From contig NZ_LZJI01000049.1 in NCBI RefSeq assembly GCF_001667775.1, positions 1-64,000 on the forward strand: a stretch of 64,000 bases of DNA, written 5' to 3'. Each line of letters starts with the position of its first letter. The first letter of the stretch is position 1. The stretch is from Mycobacterium sp. E1747 (GTDB lineage Bacteria; Actinomycetota; Actinomycetes; Mycobacteriales; Mycobacteriaceae). Of the stretch, positions 10,548-19,019 are shown piece by piece. Below the pieces are notes generated by a model. It saw only the letters and a list, made by a program, of their open reading frames with translations. It was not told the DNA's origin and made no database searches. The translations under genes were made by a program, and so were the position numbers.

Positions 10548-11654
10548 TTGGACACGGTACTTGGGCTATCAGTGACGCCGGCCGCCATTGGATGGGTCCT
10601 CGCTGAGGGACACCGCGCGGACGGCACCATCCTGGACCACCGGGAGCTGGACTTGGACGCCAGTCGCGGGATGCGAGCCCTCAGTACCGCAGAGCAAGTA
10701 GCCGACGAGGTACTGCGGGTGGAGGCGCAGGCGGCCGCCACTGATCACCGGCTGCGGGTCATCGGAGTCACCTGGAACGACGACGCGTCCGCACAGGCGG
10801 CGTTGGTGCTGGAAGCGCTCACCAATGCGGGCCTCGACAACGTCGTACCGGTCCGTGCGCTCGACGCCGTCGAGACCCTGGCGCAGGCCATCGCGCCGGT
10901 CATCGGCTACGAGCAGACCGCCGTCTGTCTCCTCGAACCGGAGAGGACGACCGTTGTCATGGTCGACACTCACAACGAGGAGACGCGGACAGCCACCAAG
11001 CACGTGGGCGGCGGCCTCGACGGCCTGACCCGCTGGCTGAGCGGCATGTTCGACCGCGACGGCTGGCAGCCGGGTGGGGTGGTCGTCGTCGGCGCGCACA
11101 GCGACGTCGACGGTTTCTCCTGGGAACTCGAAAATACCTTGCCTGTACCGGTTTTCGTGCAAACGATGGCGCAGGTAACCATCGCACGGGGCGCGGCGCT
11201 GACCGCCGCCCGAAGCACGGAGTTCACCGACGAGCAGTTGCTGGAGCCCGACGGTGCACCCTCCGCCACACCCGTGCCGCCGCGGAAGCTGTCGTACGCC
11301 GGTGCCGTCACCACCCTGGCCGCCGGTGTGCTCACGTTCGTCTCGTCGTTATCGCTCGCCGTGGGTATTCAGCTTGCTCCGACCGGCAAGCCGGCGAGTC
11401 GGCACGCGGTTCAGCCGCCCACACCACAAATCGCCGAGGCCGTTGCACCGCCCCCAGTCGTCGCTCCGCCCACCACGCAGGCGAAGGTTCCCGCCGTTGA
11501 ACCGATTACGGAATCCGTCGCCCCCGAGGTCGAGCAGCCCGACCCCGGTACCCGGCAGCCCTACCTGACAAGGGTTCTCGAGCACATCCCGGCCGACGCC
11601 GGTGAGCCGACGGGCGACTCGGTGTCAGAGTCGCCCGTGCAGCCGCAGCCCTGA
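10548..11654 (+). CDS. DUF7159-type mycobacterial membrane protein with proline-rich tail
   Basis: A 368-residue protein of a mycobacterial family that begins MDTVLGLSVTPAAIGWVLAEG, an actin/Hsp70-like first strand seen in DUF7159 proteins such as Rv0312. The N-terminal ~220 residues are an alpha/beta ATPase-like domain (residues PVIGYEQTAVCLLEPERTTVV echo the second strand pair). One transmembrane helix follows (AVTTLAAGVLTFVSSLSLAVGI), then a Pro/Val/Glu-rich extracytoplasmic tail. The start is a TTG: the only in-frame start giving the conserved MDTVLGL; an ATG seven bases upstream is out of frame. Function unknown. Confidence 0.78.
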   Translation: MDTVLGLSVTPAAIGWVLAEGHRADGTILDHRELDLDASRGMRALSTAEQVADEVLRVEAQAAATDHRLRVIGVTWNDDASAQAALVLEALTNAGLDNVVPVRALDAVETLAQAIAPVIGYEQTAVCLLEPERTTVVMVDTHNEETRTATKHVGGGLDGLTRWLSGMFDRDGWQPGGVVVVGAHSDVDGFSWELENTLPVPVFVQTMAQVTIARGAALTAARSTEFTDEQLLEPDGAPSATPVPPRKLSYAGAVTTLAAGVLTFVSSLSLAVGIQLAPTGKPASRHAVQPPTPQIAEAVAPPPVVAPPTTQAKVPAVEPITESVAPEVEQPDPGTRQPYLTRVLEHIPADAGEPTGDSVSESPVQPQP

Positions 11655-11665
11655 CATCGCGCCGC

Positions 11666-12214
11666 TCAGGCGTCCTTCGCGTGAGTGGCGGTGAAGGACA
11701 AAGCAACGTCGTCGGCAACCTGGAGTGAACCCATCAGCAGTGAGTACGGCTTGATGCCGTAGTCGGTCTGGCGGACCGTCGATTCGGTGGACATGCGCCA
11801 CGCGTCCCCGAGATCCTCTGTGCGCAGCTCGATTACGTGGTCCCGCGTCTTTCCTCGCACGGTGAGTTGGCCGTTGAGCCGGTACCCGCCGCCGGTCTTG
11901 TCGACGGCGCGTGCGACGAAGCGGATCTCGGGGAACCGGTTGGCATCCAACGACTTCAGGGCGTTGGTCCGCACCAGGGCCTTCTCGGGCGTGGACAGTG
12001 CCTTGACGCCGCCCTCGCCGCGCAGCACCTCGAGCGAGTCCGTCTCGACCACAAGCTCGACGGTGGCGGGTTCCGAGCCGGCCCAGCCCACGGTGGCATG
12101 CCAGCGGGCCATGACAATGGTGAGACGGTGACCCATTCGCGCCGCCCGCCCGCGGACGCCGGTGGCAAGTAGTAGTTCGCCGTCGGACGCGTCCAAGCTC
12201 CACTCGTCGGTCAT
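11666..12214 (-). CDS. YceI-like lipocalin-fold protein
   Basis: A 182-residue cytoplasmic protein of the YceI type, a lipocalin-like barrel that in several family members binds polyisoprenoids. Family signs are the N-terminal MTDEWSLDASDGELLLATGVRGRAARMGHRLTI (in classical YceI, a SxVxFxVxHxxxxxV pattern), the ANRFPEIRFVARAV strand and the RGKTRDHVIELRTE strand. It lacks a signal peptide. It ends 11 bases after the stop of the divergently read DUF7159 gene (convergent) and lies 13 bases downstream of the zinc alcohol dehydrogenase gene, so it may be the last gene of the P450-ADH transcript. Confidence 0.82.
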   Translation of the reverse strand: MTDEWSLDASDGELLLATGVRGRAARMGHRLTIVMARWHATVGWAGSEPATVELVVETDSLEVLRGEGGVKALSTPEKALVRTNALKSLDANRFPEIRFVARAVDKTGGGYRLNGQLTVRGKTRDHVIELRTEDLGDAWRMSTESTVRQTDYGIKPYSLLMGSLQVADDVALSFTATHAKDA

Positions 12215-12227
12215 AGGCCGACTCTAA

Positions 12228-13241
12228 TCACATCGTCAGGACCGTACGGTAGTGCGCGCGCCCTTGCTCCAATGCCGCGTAGCCCTCGGCGGCGTGCGAG
12301 AGCGGCAGTTCCTCGATCCACGCCCGCACCCCGGACAGGACGGCGAAATGCATCGTCTCTTCGACGTCTTTCGCCGTGCCGGAGGGATGACCGACGATAC
12401 TGATCCCCGGTGTGATCAGCTGAATGGGGCTGATCGGCAATGGTTCTGGCGTGACGCCGATGGTGACGAGCGCCCCCTGCGGCAATATCCCGCCGACGGT
12501 TGCGGCCATCGCCGGTGAGTTGCCCGCGGTCGCCAGTACGACCGCCGCCCCACCGAGGGCCTTCAGCGCTTCCGCGGGATCGGTGGCGGTGGAGTCGATG
12601 TAGTGGTGGGCGCCCAACTTCCGGGCGTCCTCCTCTTTGCCGCTGCCGCGAGCGATGGCGATGGTTTCGAAACCCATCGCCCGGGCGAACTGCACCCCGA
12701 GGTGGCCGAGCCCGCCGACACCGAGGATGGCGACCCGGTCACCGGGCACTGCCTTGGTATGACGCAAGGCGTTATACGTGGTAACGCCGGCGCAGCCCAT
12801 CGGCGCGGCCTCGGCGTCGGAGAGCCCTGCCGGTATGTGCGCGAGCGCGCTCCCTGGGACCGTCACCGATTCCGCGTATCCGCCGGGATACTGGTAACTC
12901 GGGACCTTCCCGTTCTCGCAGTGAATGAAGTGGCCTTTTCGGCACTCGTCGCAGTGGTAGCAGCAGCCGCCGAACCACCCGACCGCGACGCGATCGCCGA
13001 CGGCGAAACCCTCGACACCCGCACCGAGTTCGGCGATGGTTCCGGCGATTTCGTGTCCGGGAGTCAACGGCCACGTCATGCCCGGGAAGCCACCGGCGAC
13101 AAAGTGTGCGTCGGTACCGCAGATTCCACACGCGGTGACGTTTATCCGCGCCTCATCGCGTCCTGGTGGCTTGGTTTCGACATCGACCAGTTCCAACGGT
13201 GCCCCGGCCGACTTTACGTGAACTGCTCGATGGGTTGTCAT
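12228..13241 (-). CDS. Zinc-dependent alcohol dehydrogenase
   Basis: Medium-chain NAD(P)-dependent alcohol dehydrogenase, 337 residues from the ATG at 13241 (the frame is open further, but this start leaves 10 bases after the P450 stop). Catalytic zinc ligands Cys41, His63 and Glu64 (GICGTDAHF, TPGHE) and the structural zinc cysteines 94, 97, 100 and 108 are all present, as is the Rossmann motif GVGGLGHLG. The family resembles AdhP-like ethanol-preferring dehydrogenases. Being directly downstream of a CYP125-like P450, it may oxidise the alcohol the P450 makes on a steroid or fatty side chain; this is inference from position. Confidence 0.93.
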   Translation of the reverse strand: MTTHRAVHVKSAGAPLELVDVETKPPGRDEARINVTACGICGTDAHFVAGGFPGMTWPLTPGHEIAGTIAELGAGVEGFAVGDRVAVGWFGGCCYHCDECRKGHFIHCENGKVPSYQYPGGYAESVTVPGSALAHIPAGLSDAEAAPMGCAGVTTYNALRHTKAVPGDRVAILGVGGLGHLGVQFARAMGFETIAIARGSGKEEDARKLGAHHYIDSTATDPAEALKALGGAAVVLATAGNSPAMAATVGGILPQGALVTIGVTPEPLPISPIQLITPGISIVGHPSGTAKDVEETMHFAVLSGVRAWIEELPLSHAAEGYAALEQGRAHYRTVLTM

Positions 13242-13251
13242 GCAGTTGATG

Positions 13252-14535
13252 CTACTGTGCGGCAGGGGTTTTCGCGGCGTCGGCGTGGTAGTCGACCTGC
13301 CAGTGTTTGATCCCATTGAGCCAGCCGGACCGTAGCCGTTCGGGCTTTCCGATCGATTCCAGGTTCGGGACCCCGTCGGCGATGGCGTTGAACATCAGGT
13401 CTATGGTCATGCGCGCCAGGTTCGCTCCGATGCAGTAGTGGGCACCTGTCCCACCGAAACCCACGTGCGGATTCGGGTCGCGCAGGATGTTGAAGGTGAA
13501 CGGGTCGTCGAAGACCTCTTCGTCGAAATTGGCTGAGCGGTACACCATCACCACCCGCTGGCCCTTCTTGATCTGCACGCCGGACAGTTCGTAGTCCTCG
13601 AGTGCAGTGCGCTGGAAGGACGTCACCGGGGTGGCCCACCGGACGATCTCGTCGGCCGCGGTGGCTGGACGCTCCCGCTTGAACAGCTCCCACTGATCCG
13701 GAAAGTCGGTGAAGGCCATCATGCCCTGTGTGATGGAGTTCCGGGTCGTTTCGTTGCCGGCCACGGCCAGCAAGATGACGAAGAAGCCGAACTCGTCGTC
13801 GGAGAGCTTATGGCCGTCGATGTCCGCCTGGACCAATTTGGTGACGAGGTCTTCGCCGGGATTATTCGTCCGGTCGGCGGCCATCTGCATGCCGTACATG
13901 ATGAGTTCGACGGAAGCCGTGATGGCGTCGTTGCTGGCGAACTCCGGATCCTGGTCGCCGACCATCTCGTTGGACCAGTGGAAAAGCTTCTTGCGGTCTT
14001 CTTGCGGCACCCCCATCAACCCGGCAATGGCCTGCAATGGCAACTCGCACGAGACCTGCTCGACGAAGTCACCGCGCCCCTCGGCGGCCGCTTCGGCGAC
14101 GATGCACCGGGCCCGCTCGGCGAGGTCGTCGCGCAGGCGCTCGATGGCCCGCGGGGTGAATGCGCGGGAGATGATTTTGCGCAGCCGAGTGTGTTGCGGC
14201 GCATCCATATTGAGCAGCACGAACTTGCCGCGCTCGACCTGCTCGCCGACCGTGCCGTCCTTGTAGCGCGGCAGCGCGGTGTTTTTCAGGCTGGAGAAGA
14301 CGTCGCTGCGCAGCGAGACCTCTTTGACGTCCTTGTGCTTGGACACCACCCAGAATCCGCCGTCGTCGAATCCGCCGGCTCCGATCGGCTGCTCGTTCCA
14401 CCAGATCGGTGCCGTCCGCCGTAGTTCGGCCAATTCCTGCACGGGCAACCGCTCGGCGTGGATGTCTGGATCGGTGAAGTCGAATCCGGGCGGAAGATTG
14501 GGGACCGGCTTGGCGGTTGGCTCGACGGTTGGCAT
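13252..14535 (-). CDS. Cytochrome P450, CYP125-like (steroid 26-monooxygenase type)
   Basis: Heme monooxygenase of 427 residues with strong similarity along its length to what I recall of CYP125A1 (Rv3545c), the enzyme that hydroxylates C26/C27 of cholesterol and cholest-4-en-3-one. Shared stretches include DAPQHTRLRKIISRAFTPRA, the I-helix AVAGNETTRNSI, GVQIKKGQRVVM, the heme motif GFGGTGAHYCIGANLA and SGWLNGIKHWQVDY. It is not in the Rv3545c neighbourhood, so it is a paralogue. The partner ADH gene lies 10 bases downstream. A KstR-like box lies about 100 bases upstream of the start. Alternative: activity on another branched or n-alkyl chain. Confidence 0.92.
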   Translation of the reverse strand: MPTVEPTAKPVPNLPPGFDFTDPDIHAERLPVQELAELRRTAPIWWNEQPIGAGGFDDGGFWVVSKHKDVKEVSLRSDVFSSLKNTALPRYKDGTVGEQVERGKFVLLNMDAPQHTRLRKIISRAFTPRAIERLRDDLAERARCIVAEAAAEGRGDFVEQVSCELPLQAIAGLMGVPQEDRKKLFHWSNEMVGDQDPEFASNDAITASVELIMYGMQMAADRTNNPGEDLVTKLVQADIDGHKLSDDEFGFFVILLAVAGNETTRNSITQGMMAFTDFPDQWELFKRERPATAADEIVRWATPVTSFQRTALEDYELSGVQIKKGQRVVMVYRSANFDEEVFDDPFTFNILRDPNPHVGFGGTGAHYCIGANLARMTIDLMFNAIADGVPNLESIGKPERLRSGWLNGIKHWQVDYHADAAKTPAAQ

Positions 14536-14637
14536 GGCCCGCTCCTCGATGACGAAGTGGTCTAGTCGTCTTTGTGCAAATAAACCATTGCCGCACCACG
14601 GTTGGGAAGCGTTGACACAAGATCGCCGAGCACAAAT

Positions 14638-14651
14638 TGAAACGTGTTCTT
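14638..14651. promoter_or_regulatory. KstR-like operator (near-match)
   Basis: TGAAACGTGTTCTT matches the published KstR pattern TNNAACNNGTTNNA at every fixed position except the last base (T for A). It lies between the divergent CYP125-like gene (start 14535) and the small secreted protein gene (start 14747). The same core AAACGTGTTCT occurs in the box at 16905, which is a full match. KstR is the TetR-family repressor of cholesterol catabolism genes in mycobacteria. Confidence 0.55.
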
Positions 14652-14746
14652 CATTTCCGGGCCCCGGGGCCGATACGGCCTTGTGGCCGGCGTCTCGGTG
14701 GATATGCTTTGGTGCAGGTCACCGGCGACGACAGGCGGGGTGGAAC

Positions 14747-15145
14747 ATGATTCGGGAACTGCTCAGCGCCGCTTCGATAGCGGGCATCGCGATTGGCATG
14801 GCGCCGTCCGCGGCGGCCGGGTACGACGGCGACGTGCCGGGCATGAATTATCAGGCGTCGTTGGGTGCCCCGTGCGACAACTACGAGCGCTTCATCTTCG
14901 GTCGAGGCCCCAGCGGCCAGGCCGAGGCGTGCCACTTCCCCCCGCCAAACCAGTTCCCGGCGGCGACCACCGGGTACTGGGTCATCTCCTACCCCCTGTA
15001 CGGGGTACAGCAGGCCGGCGCGAAGTGCCCCGGACCGCAGGCGGCGGCGCAGTCGGATCGCGGGCTGCCCATGCTGTGCCTGGGGGCGCAGGGTTGGCAA
15101 GAGGGCTGGTTCACCGGGGCGGGATTCTTCCCTCCGGCCGGATGA
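14747..15145 (+). CDS. Secreted cysteine-containing protein (Rv1891-like)
   Basis: A 132-residue exported protein. The signal peptide (ELLSAASIAGIAIGMAPSAAA) should be cleaved around residue 24, leaving a mature domain with four cysteines (LGAPCDNYERF, EACHFPPP, AKCPGPQ, PMLCLGAQGW), presumably in two disulfides. The Trp/Gly-rich end (GWQEGWFTGAGFFPP) is typical of this small mycobacterial family. Position, size and the two following genes match Rv1891-Rv1892-Rv1893. The ATG at 14747 was chosen for its signal peptide. No function is known. It is divergent from the CYP125-like gene, with the KstR-like box between them. Confidence 0.82.
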   Translation: MIRELLSAASIAGIAIGMAPSAAAGYDGDVPGMNYQASLGAPCDNYERFIFGRGPSGQAEACHFPPPNQFPAATTGYWVISYPLYGVQQAGAKCPGPQAAAQSDRGLPMLCLGAQGWQEGWFTGAGFFPPAG

Positions 15146-15156
15146 GCGGCTGAGTC

Positions 15157-15447
15157 ATGAACGACGGCCGTCCCGGCGAGACCCTCGTTCCGCGCTGGCT
15201 GCGGTTCGTCCTCGCGTCCGATCGGGCCGGCTCGGCGTGGTACATCGGGACGGGATTCCTTTTCGCGCCGGTCCTCGCAATGCTGTCGCCGTGGCCCGCC
15301 GTCACCGCCGTGCTGTGGGGAATCATCGGGCTGGCCGGACTGTGGCTGGGCCTGCTGGGTATCGCGATGGCCGTCGGCCTGGCTCGAATCTTGCGGTCTG
15401 GGGCCGAAATCCCCGAGGACTATTGGCGCAGCCTGGTGAACTACTAG
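15157..15447 (+). CDS. Small two-helix membrane protein (Rv1892-like)
   Basis: A 96-residue integral membrane protein. Residues 1-25 are polar (RPGETLVPRWLRFVLASDRAG), followed by two hydrophobic segments of about 20 residues each (GFLFAPVLAMLSPWPAVTAVL and IIGLAGLWLGLLGIAMAVG) and a short polar tail. It starts 11 bases after the preceding gene stop, so the two are probably co-transcribed. No catalytic motif; function unknown. Confidence 0.78.
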   Translation: MNDGRPGETLVPRWLRFVLASDRAGSAWYIGTGFLFAPVLAMLSPWPAVTAVLWGIIGLAGLWLGLLGIAMAVGLARILRSGAEIPEDYWRSLVNY

Positions 15448-15504
15448 CCCGGCGCCGCCGGTCTAGAGTCATAGCAACTGTCCTGCGACCAGAGGAGACT
15501 CGAG

Positions 15505-15729
15505 ATGGCTTTCCACCCGAAAGATGCGGTCGACGCGGCCAGGGACATTGCGACCAACGCGGTCGAAAAGGCCTCCGACATTGTCGAACACGCCAGCGAC
15601 ATCATCCGCGGGGATATCTCGGGCGGTGCCAGCGGGATCGTCCAGAACTCGATCGAGATCGGCACCTACGCGGTCGACCGGACAAGGGAGCTGTTCAGCG
15701 GCCGCGACGCACTCGACGACGAGGTTTAG
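15505..15729 (+). CDS. Small amphipathic-helix protein (Rv1893-like)
   Basis: A 74-residue soluble protein made almost entirely of predicted amphipathic helix, with repeating small/charged residues (KDAVDAARDIATNAVEKASD, IVEHASDIIRGD). A clear ribosome-binding site (GAGGAGA) lies just upstream of the ATG. The pattern recalls apolipoprotein- or LEA-like helices that lie on membranes; no function is assigned. It is the third gene of the Rv1891-1893 run and is convergent with the nitronate monooxygenase gene, 8 bases apart. Confidence 0.75.
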   Translation: MAFHPKDAVDAARDIATNAVEKASDIVEHASDIIRGDISGGASGIVQNSIEIGTYAVDRTRELFSGRDALDDEV

Positions 15730-15737
15730 TTCCGCCC

Positions 15738-16868
15738 TCAGACCGACGCGGCCTCGTTGAGCTCGTCCAGGCGGTTGGTGGCTTCCAGGTACTCCTGGAC
15801 CCAGCGCTCGATGACCGTCGCCGTCTTCTCCACCTTGGTGAACTGACCGACGACCTGACCGACCGGGTTGAACGCGACGTCCACGCTCTCGTTCGGGTAC
15901 CTGTTGGTGGCCCGCACCGCCATGCCGGAGACCATGTACTGCAACGGCATACCGAGCGGCTTCGGGTTGTCCGGGTGCTCCCACGCCTCGGTCCAGTCGT
16001 TGCGCAACATGCGGGCCGGCTTACCGGTGAACGACCGGCTGCGGACGGTGTCCCGGCTGCCCGCCTTCACGTACGCCTGCTGCTGAACCGGCGTGTTCGA
16101 GGATTCCTCGACCATCAGCCACTGCGAGCCGGTCCATGCCCCTTGGGCGCCGAGCGCCAACGCCGCCGCGATCTGCTGGCCGCTGCCGATGCCACCGGCG
16201 GCCAGTACCGGCACCGGGGCGACTTCCTTGACGACCTGCGGCCACAACACGATTGAGCCCACCTCGCCGCAGTGACCGCCGGCCTCACCGCCCTGGGCGA
16301 TGATGATGTCGACGCCCGCGTCCGCGTGCTTGCGGGCCTGCGAAGGCGAGCCGCACAGCGCCGCCACCTTCAGCCCGGCGTCGTGAATGTGCTTGATCAT
16401 GTCGGCCGGGGGAGTGCCGAGCGCGTTGGCGATCATCTTCACCTTCGGGTGCTTGAGCGCCACCTCGACCTGGGGAGTGGCCGTCGCCTCGGTCCACCCG
16501 AGGAGCTGCAGGCTGTCGCCGTCGCTGTCCTCGATCGGCACCCCGTGGTCAGCGAGGATCTTCTTGCCGAAGTCGAGGTGTTCCTGGGGCACCAGCTTGC
16601 GCAGCGTCTCGGCGAGTTCTTCGGCCGAGAGGTGCGAGTCCATGCCCTCGTACTTGTTCGGGATGACGATGTCGACGCCGTAGGGGTGGTCGCCGATGTT
16701 CTCGTCAATCCAGTTGAGTTCGATCTCCAGCTGCTCGGGCGTGAAGCCGACCGCGCCGAGGACGCCGAACCCTCCGGCCTTGCTGACCGCGACCACGACA
16801 TCACGGCAATGCGTGAACGCGAAAATCGGAAACTCAATACCAAGCTCATCGCAGATGGCGGTGTGCAT
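15738..16868 (-). CDS. Nitronate monooxygenase / 2-nitropropane dioxygenase-like (Rv1894c-like)
   Basis: FMN-dependent TIM-barrel oxidoreductase of 376 residues, the exact length I recall for Rv1894c. The frame extends another 120 codons upstream, but that part is Arg/Gly-rich and overlaps the regulatory box, so ATG 16868 is preferred. Family marks are the N-terminal CDELGIEFPIFAF, FGVLGAVGFTPEQL, the phosphate-binding PVLAAGGIGSGQQIAAALALGA and the Gly-rich AQGGEAGGHCGEVGS with the likely catalytic His. Such enzymes oxidise nitronates or act as enoyl reductase-like flavoproteins. A full KstR-type box lies 37 bases upstream of the start, pointing to sterol or fatty-acid catabolism. Confidence 0.9.
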   Translation of the reverse strand: MHTAICDELGIEFPIFAFTHCRDVVVAVSKAGGFGVLGAVGFTPEQLEIELNWIDENIGDHPYGVDIVIPNKYEGMDSHLSAEELAETLRKLVPQEHLDFGKKILADHGVPIEDSDGDSLQLLGWTEATATPQVEVALKHPKVKMIANALGTPPADMIKHIHDAGLKVAALCGSPSQARKHADAGVDIIIAQGGEAGGHCGEVGSIVLWPQVVKEVAPVPVLAAGGIGSGQQIAAALALGAQGAWTGSQWLMVEESSNTPVQQQAYVKAGSRDTVRSRSFTGKPARMLRNDWTEAWEHPDNPKPLGMPLQYMVSGMAVRATNRYPNESVDVAFNPVGQVVGQFTKVEKTATVIERWVQEYLEATNRLDELNEAASV

Positions 16869-16904
16869 GCCTACTCCTGGGGCGCGGAACCGATGCCAAC
16901 AAAT

Positions 16905-16918
16905 TGAAACGTGTTCTA
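16905..16918. promoter_or_regulatory. KstR-like operator upstream of the nitronate monooxygenase
   Basis: TGAAACGTGTTCTA fits the KstR pattern TNNAACNNGTTNNA at every fixed position. It lies 37 bases upstream of the ATG at 16868, the expected place for a repressor site overlapping the promoter. As far as I recall, the M. tuberculosis counterpart Rv1894c is listed among KstR-controlled genes, which would agree. Confidence 0.7.
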
Positions 16919-16990
16919 GTTTAGTACGGACGGCATTGACGAGGCCAGCGGGTCCTGACCTGCGTTTTGCCACTACGACCCGTCGGCCCC

Positions 16991-17455
16991 TCAGAGTGTC
17001 GCGCTGCGCACGACCCACAGGGCCACGAACGCAAACATGCAGCCCGCGCACACCAGATGATCCCGGCACACGGAACGCGCCAGCCGCGCCTGTTCGGGCG
17101 GGCCGTCCGCCCGCCTCCCCAGCCGCACCGCGTCGGGGACGGTCTGCGTCAACGCCAGCATGATCGGAAGCCCCGCGAGCACGGCCGAGAGCACCAGCAC
17201 CCACCACGGTTCCGGCCCGTGCGCGCACTCGTAGGTCAACACCCCCACCAGCAGCACCATCACCACGGCGATCAGCCGGCTCATCGGGCCAGATGTGGTG
17301 GTCGCGCGATGGTAGTAAGCCGCGATCGAAGCGAGCACATCCTCAGGCAGATCCGTTGGCGGCGAGCGGAATCGGAGCACCTGTACATCGAAGATCAGAT
17401 CCATCCATAAGACCGCGAGCAGGAATCCGGCGCAGGCCGTGAGTAGCGAGGCCAT
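16991..17455 (-). CDS. Four-helix integral membrane protein, unknown function
   Basis: A 154-residue membrane protein. Helices are seen at about 4-20 (LLTACAGFLLAVLWMDLIF), 58-78 (LIAVVMVLLVGVLTY), 85-105 (WWVLVLSAVLAGLPIMLAL) and 132-150 (HLVCAGCMFAFVALWVV). The MDLIFDVQVLRFR and YYHRATTTSGPM stretches are shared by a family of mycobacterial hypothetical proteins. The ATG at 17455 was preferred over the longer frame, whose first residues are Arg-rich. It is divergent from the DUF222/HNH gene. Confidence 0.7.
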   Translation of the reverse strand: MASLLTACAGFLLAVLWMDLIFDVQVLRFRSPPTDLPEDVLASIAAYYHRATTTSGPMSRLIAVVMVLLVGVLTYECAHGPEPWWVLVLSAVLAGLPIMLALTQTVPDAVRLGRRADGPPEQARLARSVCRDHLVCAGCMFAFVALWVVRSATL

Positions 17456-17607
17456 GGCGCTCCTCCATCTCCGTGCCGCTGGGGGCACGCGTCGACGTGG
17501 ACCCATTGTTTCCCAGCGCCGCGGCGAATTGGAATCACTTTTGCCACTTCAGTTTCAGAGGGTCCTTGCCCCACAACCTTGTCGGCGGGCGGCGGTAGCA
17601 TTCGAAC

Positions 17608-18971
17608 ATGCATTCGAGTAATCGCGAGCAGATCGCCGCGGACTATGCCGCGCTGAGCGACGCCGTCTCTCGCGTTCTCGGTCACTCCTACGATGCGCTG
17701 ACCACCCCGGAATGCTTCGCCCACCTCGAACTGCTCGAACGCGAAATGCGGCGGCTACCTGCGGCCGGCCACGAGCTGATCAATCAAATCGACGGCCAAG
17801 CCACCCCGGCCGAACTGGGTGGCAAGTTCGCTCACGTGCTGTCCGACCGGCTCCGCATCACCCGCGGGGAAGCCGCCCGCCGGATCACGGACGCCCAGAC
17901 CCTCGGCACGCGGCGCGCCCTGACCGGCGAACGGCTGGCGCCGCGGTATGTGGCCACCGCGGCGGCCCAACGCGCCGGCCGTATCGGCGCGTCCCACCTC
18001 GCGGTCATCCACGGCTTCTTCGCCGAGCTGCCCGGCTGGGTCGACGACCCCACCCGCGAGGCCGCCGAGGCCGACCTGGCGCGCTGGGCCGGCGAACAGC
18101 GCCCGGAATGCCTGCGCAAAGTTGCCGACCGCATCACCTGCTACCTCAACCCCGACGGACGGTTCACCGACCAAGACCGCGCGCGCCGCCGCGGCCTGAC
18201 CCTGGGCACCCAGGACAGCGACGGCATGTCGCGCCTCAGCGGCTGGCTGACCCCCGAAGCCCGCGCCAGCTGGGAAGCGGTGCTGGCCAAACTCGCCGCA
18301 CCCGGCATGTGCAACCCCGACGACGACACCCCGGTCATCGACGGGCCCCCGGCGAGGAAGCCGTGCAGCGCGACAGCCGCACCGCGGCGCAGCGCCACCA
18401 CGACGGCCTCAACGCTGCGCTGAGAGCAATGCTGGCGAGCGGCAAACTGGGCCAGCACAACGGCCTCCCGGCGGCCATCGTGGTGACCACCACGCTCACC
18501 GATCTCGAAGCCGCCGCCGGCAAAGCACTGACCGGCGGGGGCACCTTGCTGCCCATGTCCGACGTCGTCCGCTTGGCCCGCCACGCGCATCACTACCTCG
18601 CGATCTTCGACAAGGGCAAAGCAGTAGAGCTCTATGACGCCAAACGGCTGGCCTCGCCGGGGCAACGAATTGTCTTGTACGCCAAGGACCGCGGTTGCTC
18701 GGCACCGGGCTGCGACGTCGGCGGCTACTACTGCGAAGTCCACCACGTCGAAGACTGGGCCGACACGCACCGCACGGACATCGACCAACTCACGCTGGCC
18801 TGCGGACCCCACCACCGCTTGCTCGAGAAGGGCTGGACCACCCGAACACGCGCGAACGGCGACGTCGAATGGATCCCACCGCCCCATCTCGACCGCGGGC
18901 AGCCACGCACCAACACCTTCCACCACCCCGAAAAGCCGATGGCAGACCGGGACAACGACGACCCACCGTAG
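17608..18971 (+). pseudogene. DUF222/HNH endonuclease gene (REP13E12-like) with a frameshift
   Basis: Two overlapping frames together encode a full-length 13E12-family protein. The first (from 17608) gives the DUF222 part (residues 1-250: [38 protein letters not shown]). The second, ending at 18971, gives the rest, including the HNH nuclease core [21 protein letters not shown] and [14 protein letters not shown]. The break is at a run of five C (18345-18349): one more C would read D-G-P-P-G-E-E and restore a 454-residue protein. It may be a real inactivating deletion, a phase-variable tract or an assembly error. REP13E12 members are repeated and mobile-like in M. tuberculosis, and this copy lies where Rv1894c and Rv1895 are normally adjacent. 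Confidence 0.85.
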
Positions 18972-19019
18972 TGATCGGACTATTGATCCGCTCCCTAGCC
19001 AGCGGGTAGCGTAGTGCTG

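Noticed and set aside
15738-17228. 496-residue nitronate monooxygenase
   Set aside because: The first 120 codons are Arg/Gly-rich and overlap the KstR-type box; ATG 16868 gives the normal 376-residue enzyme.
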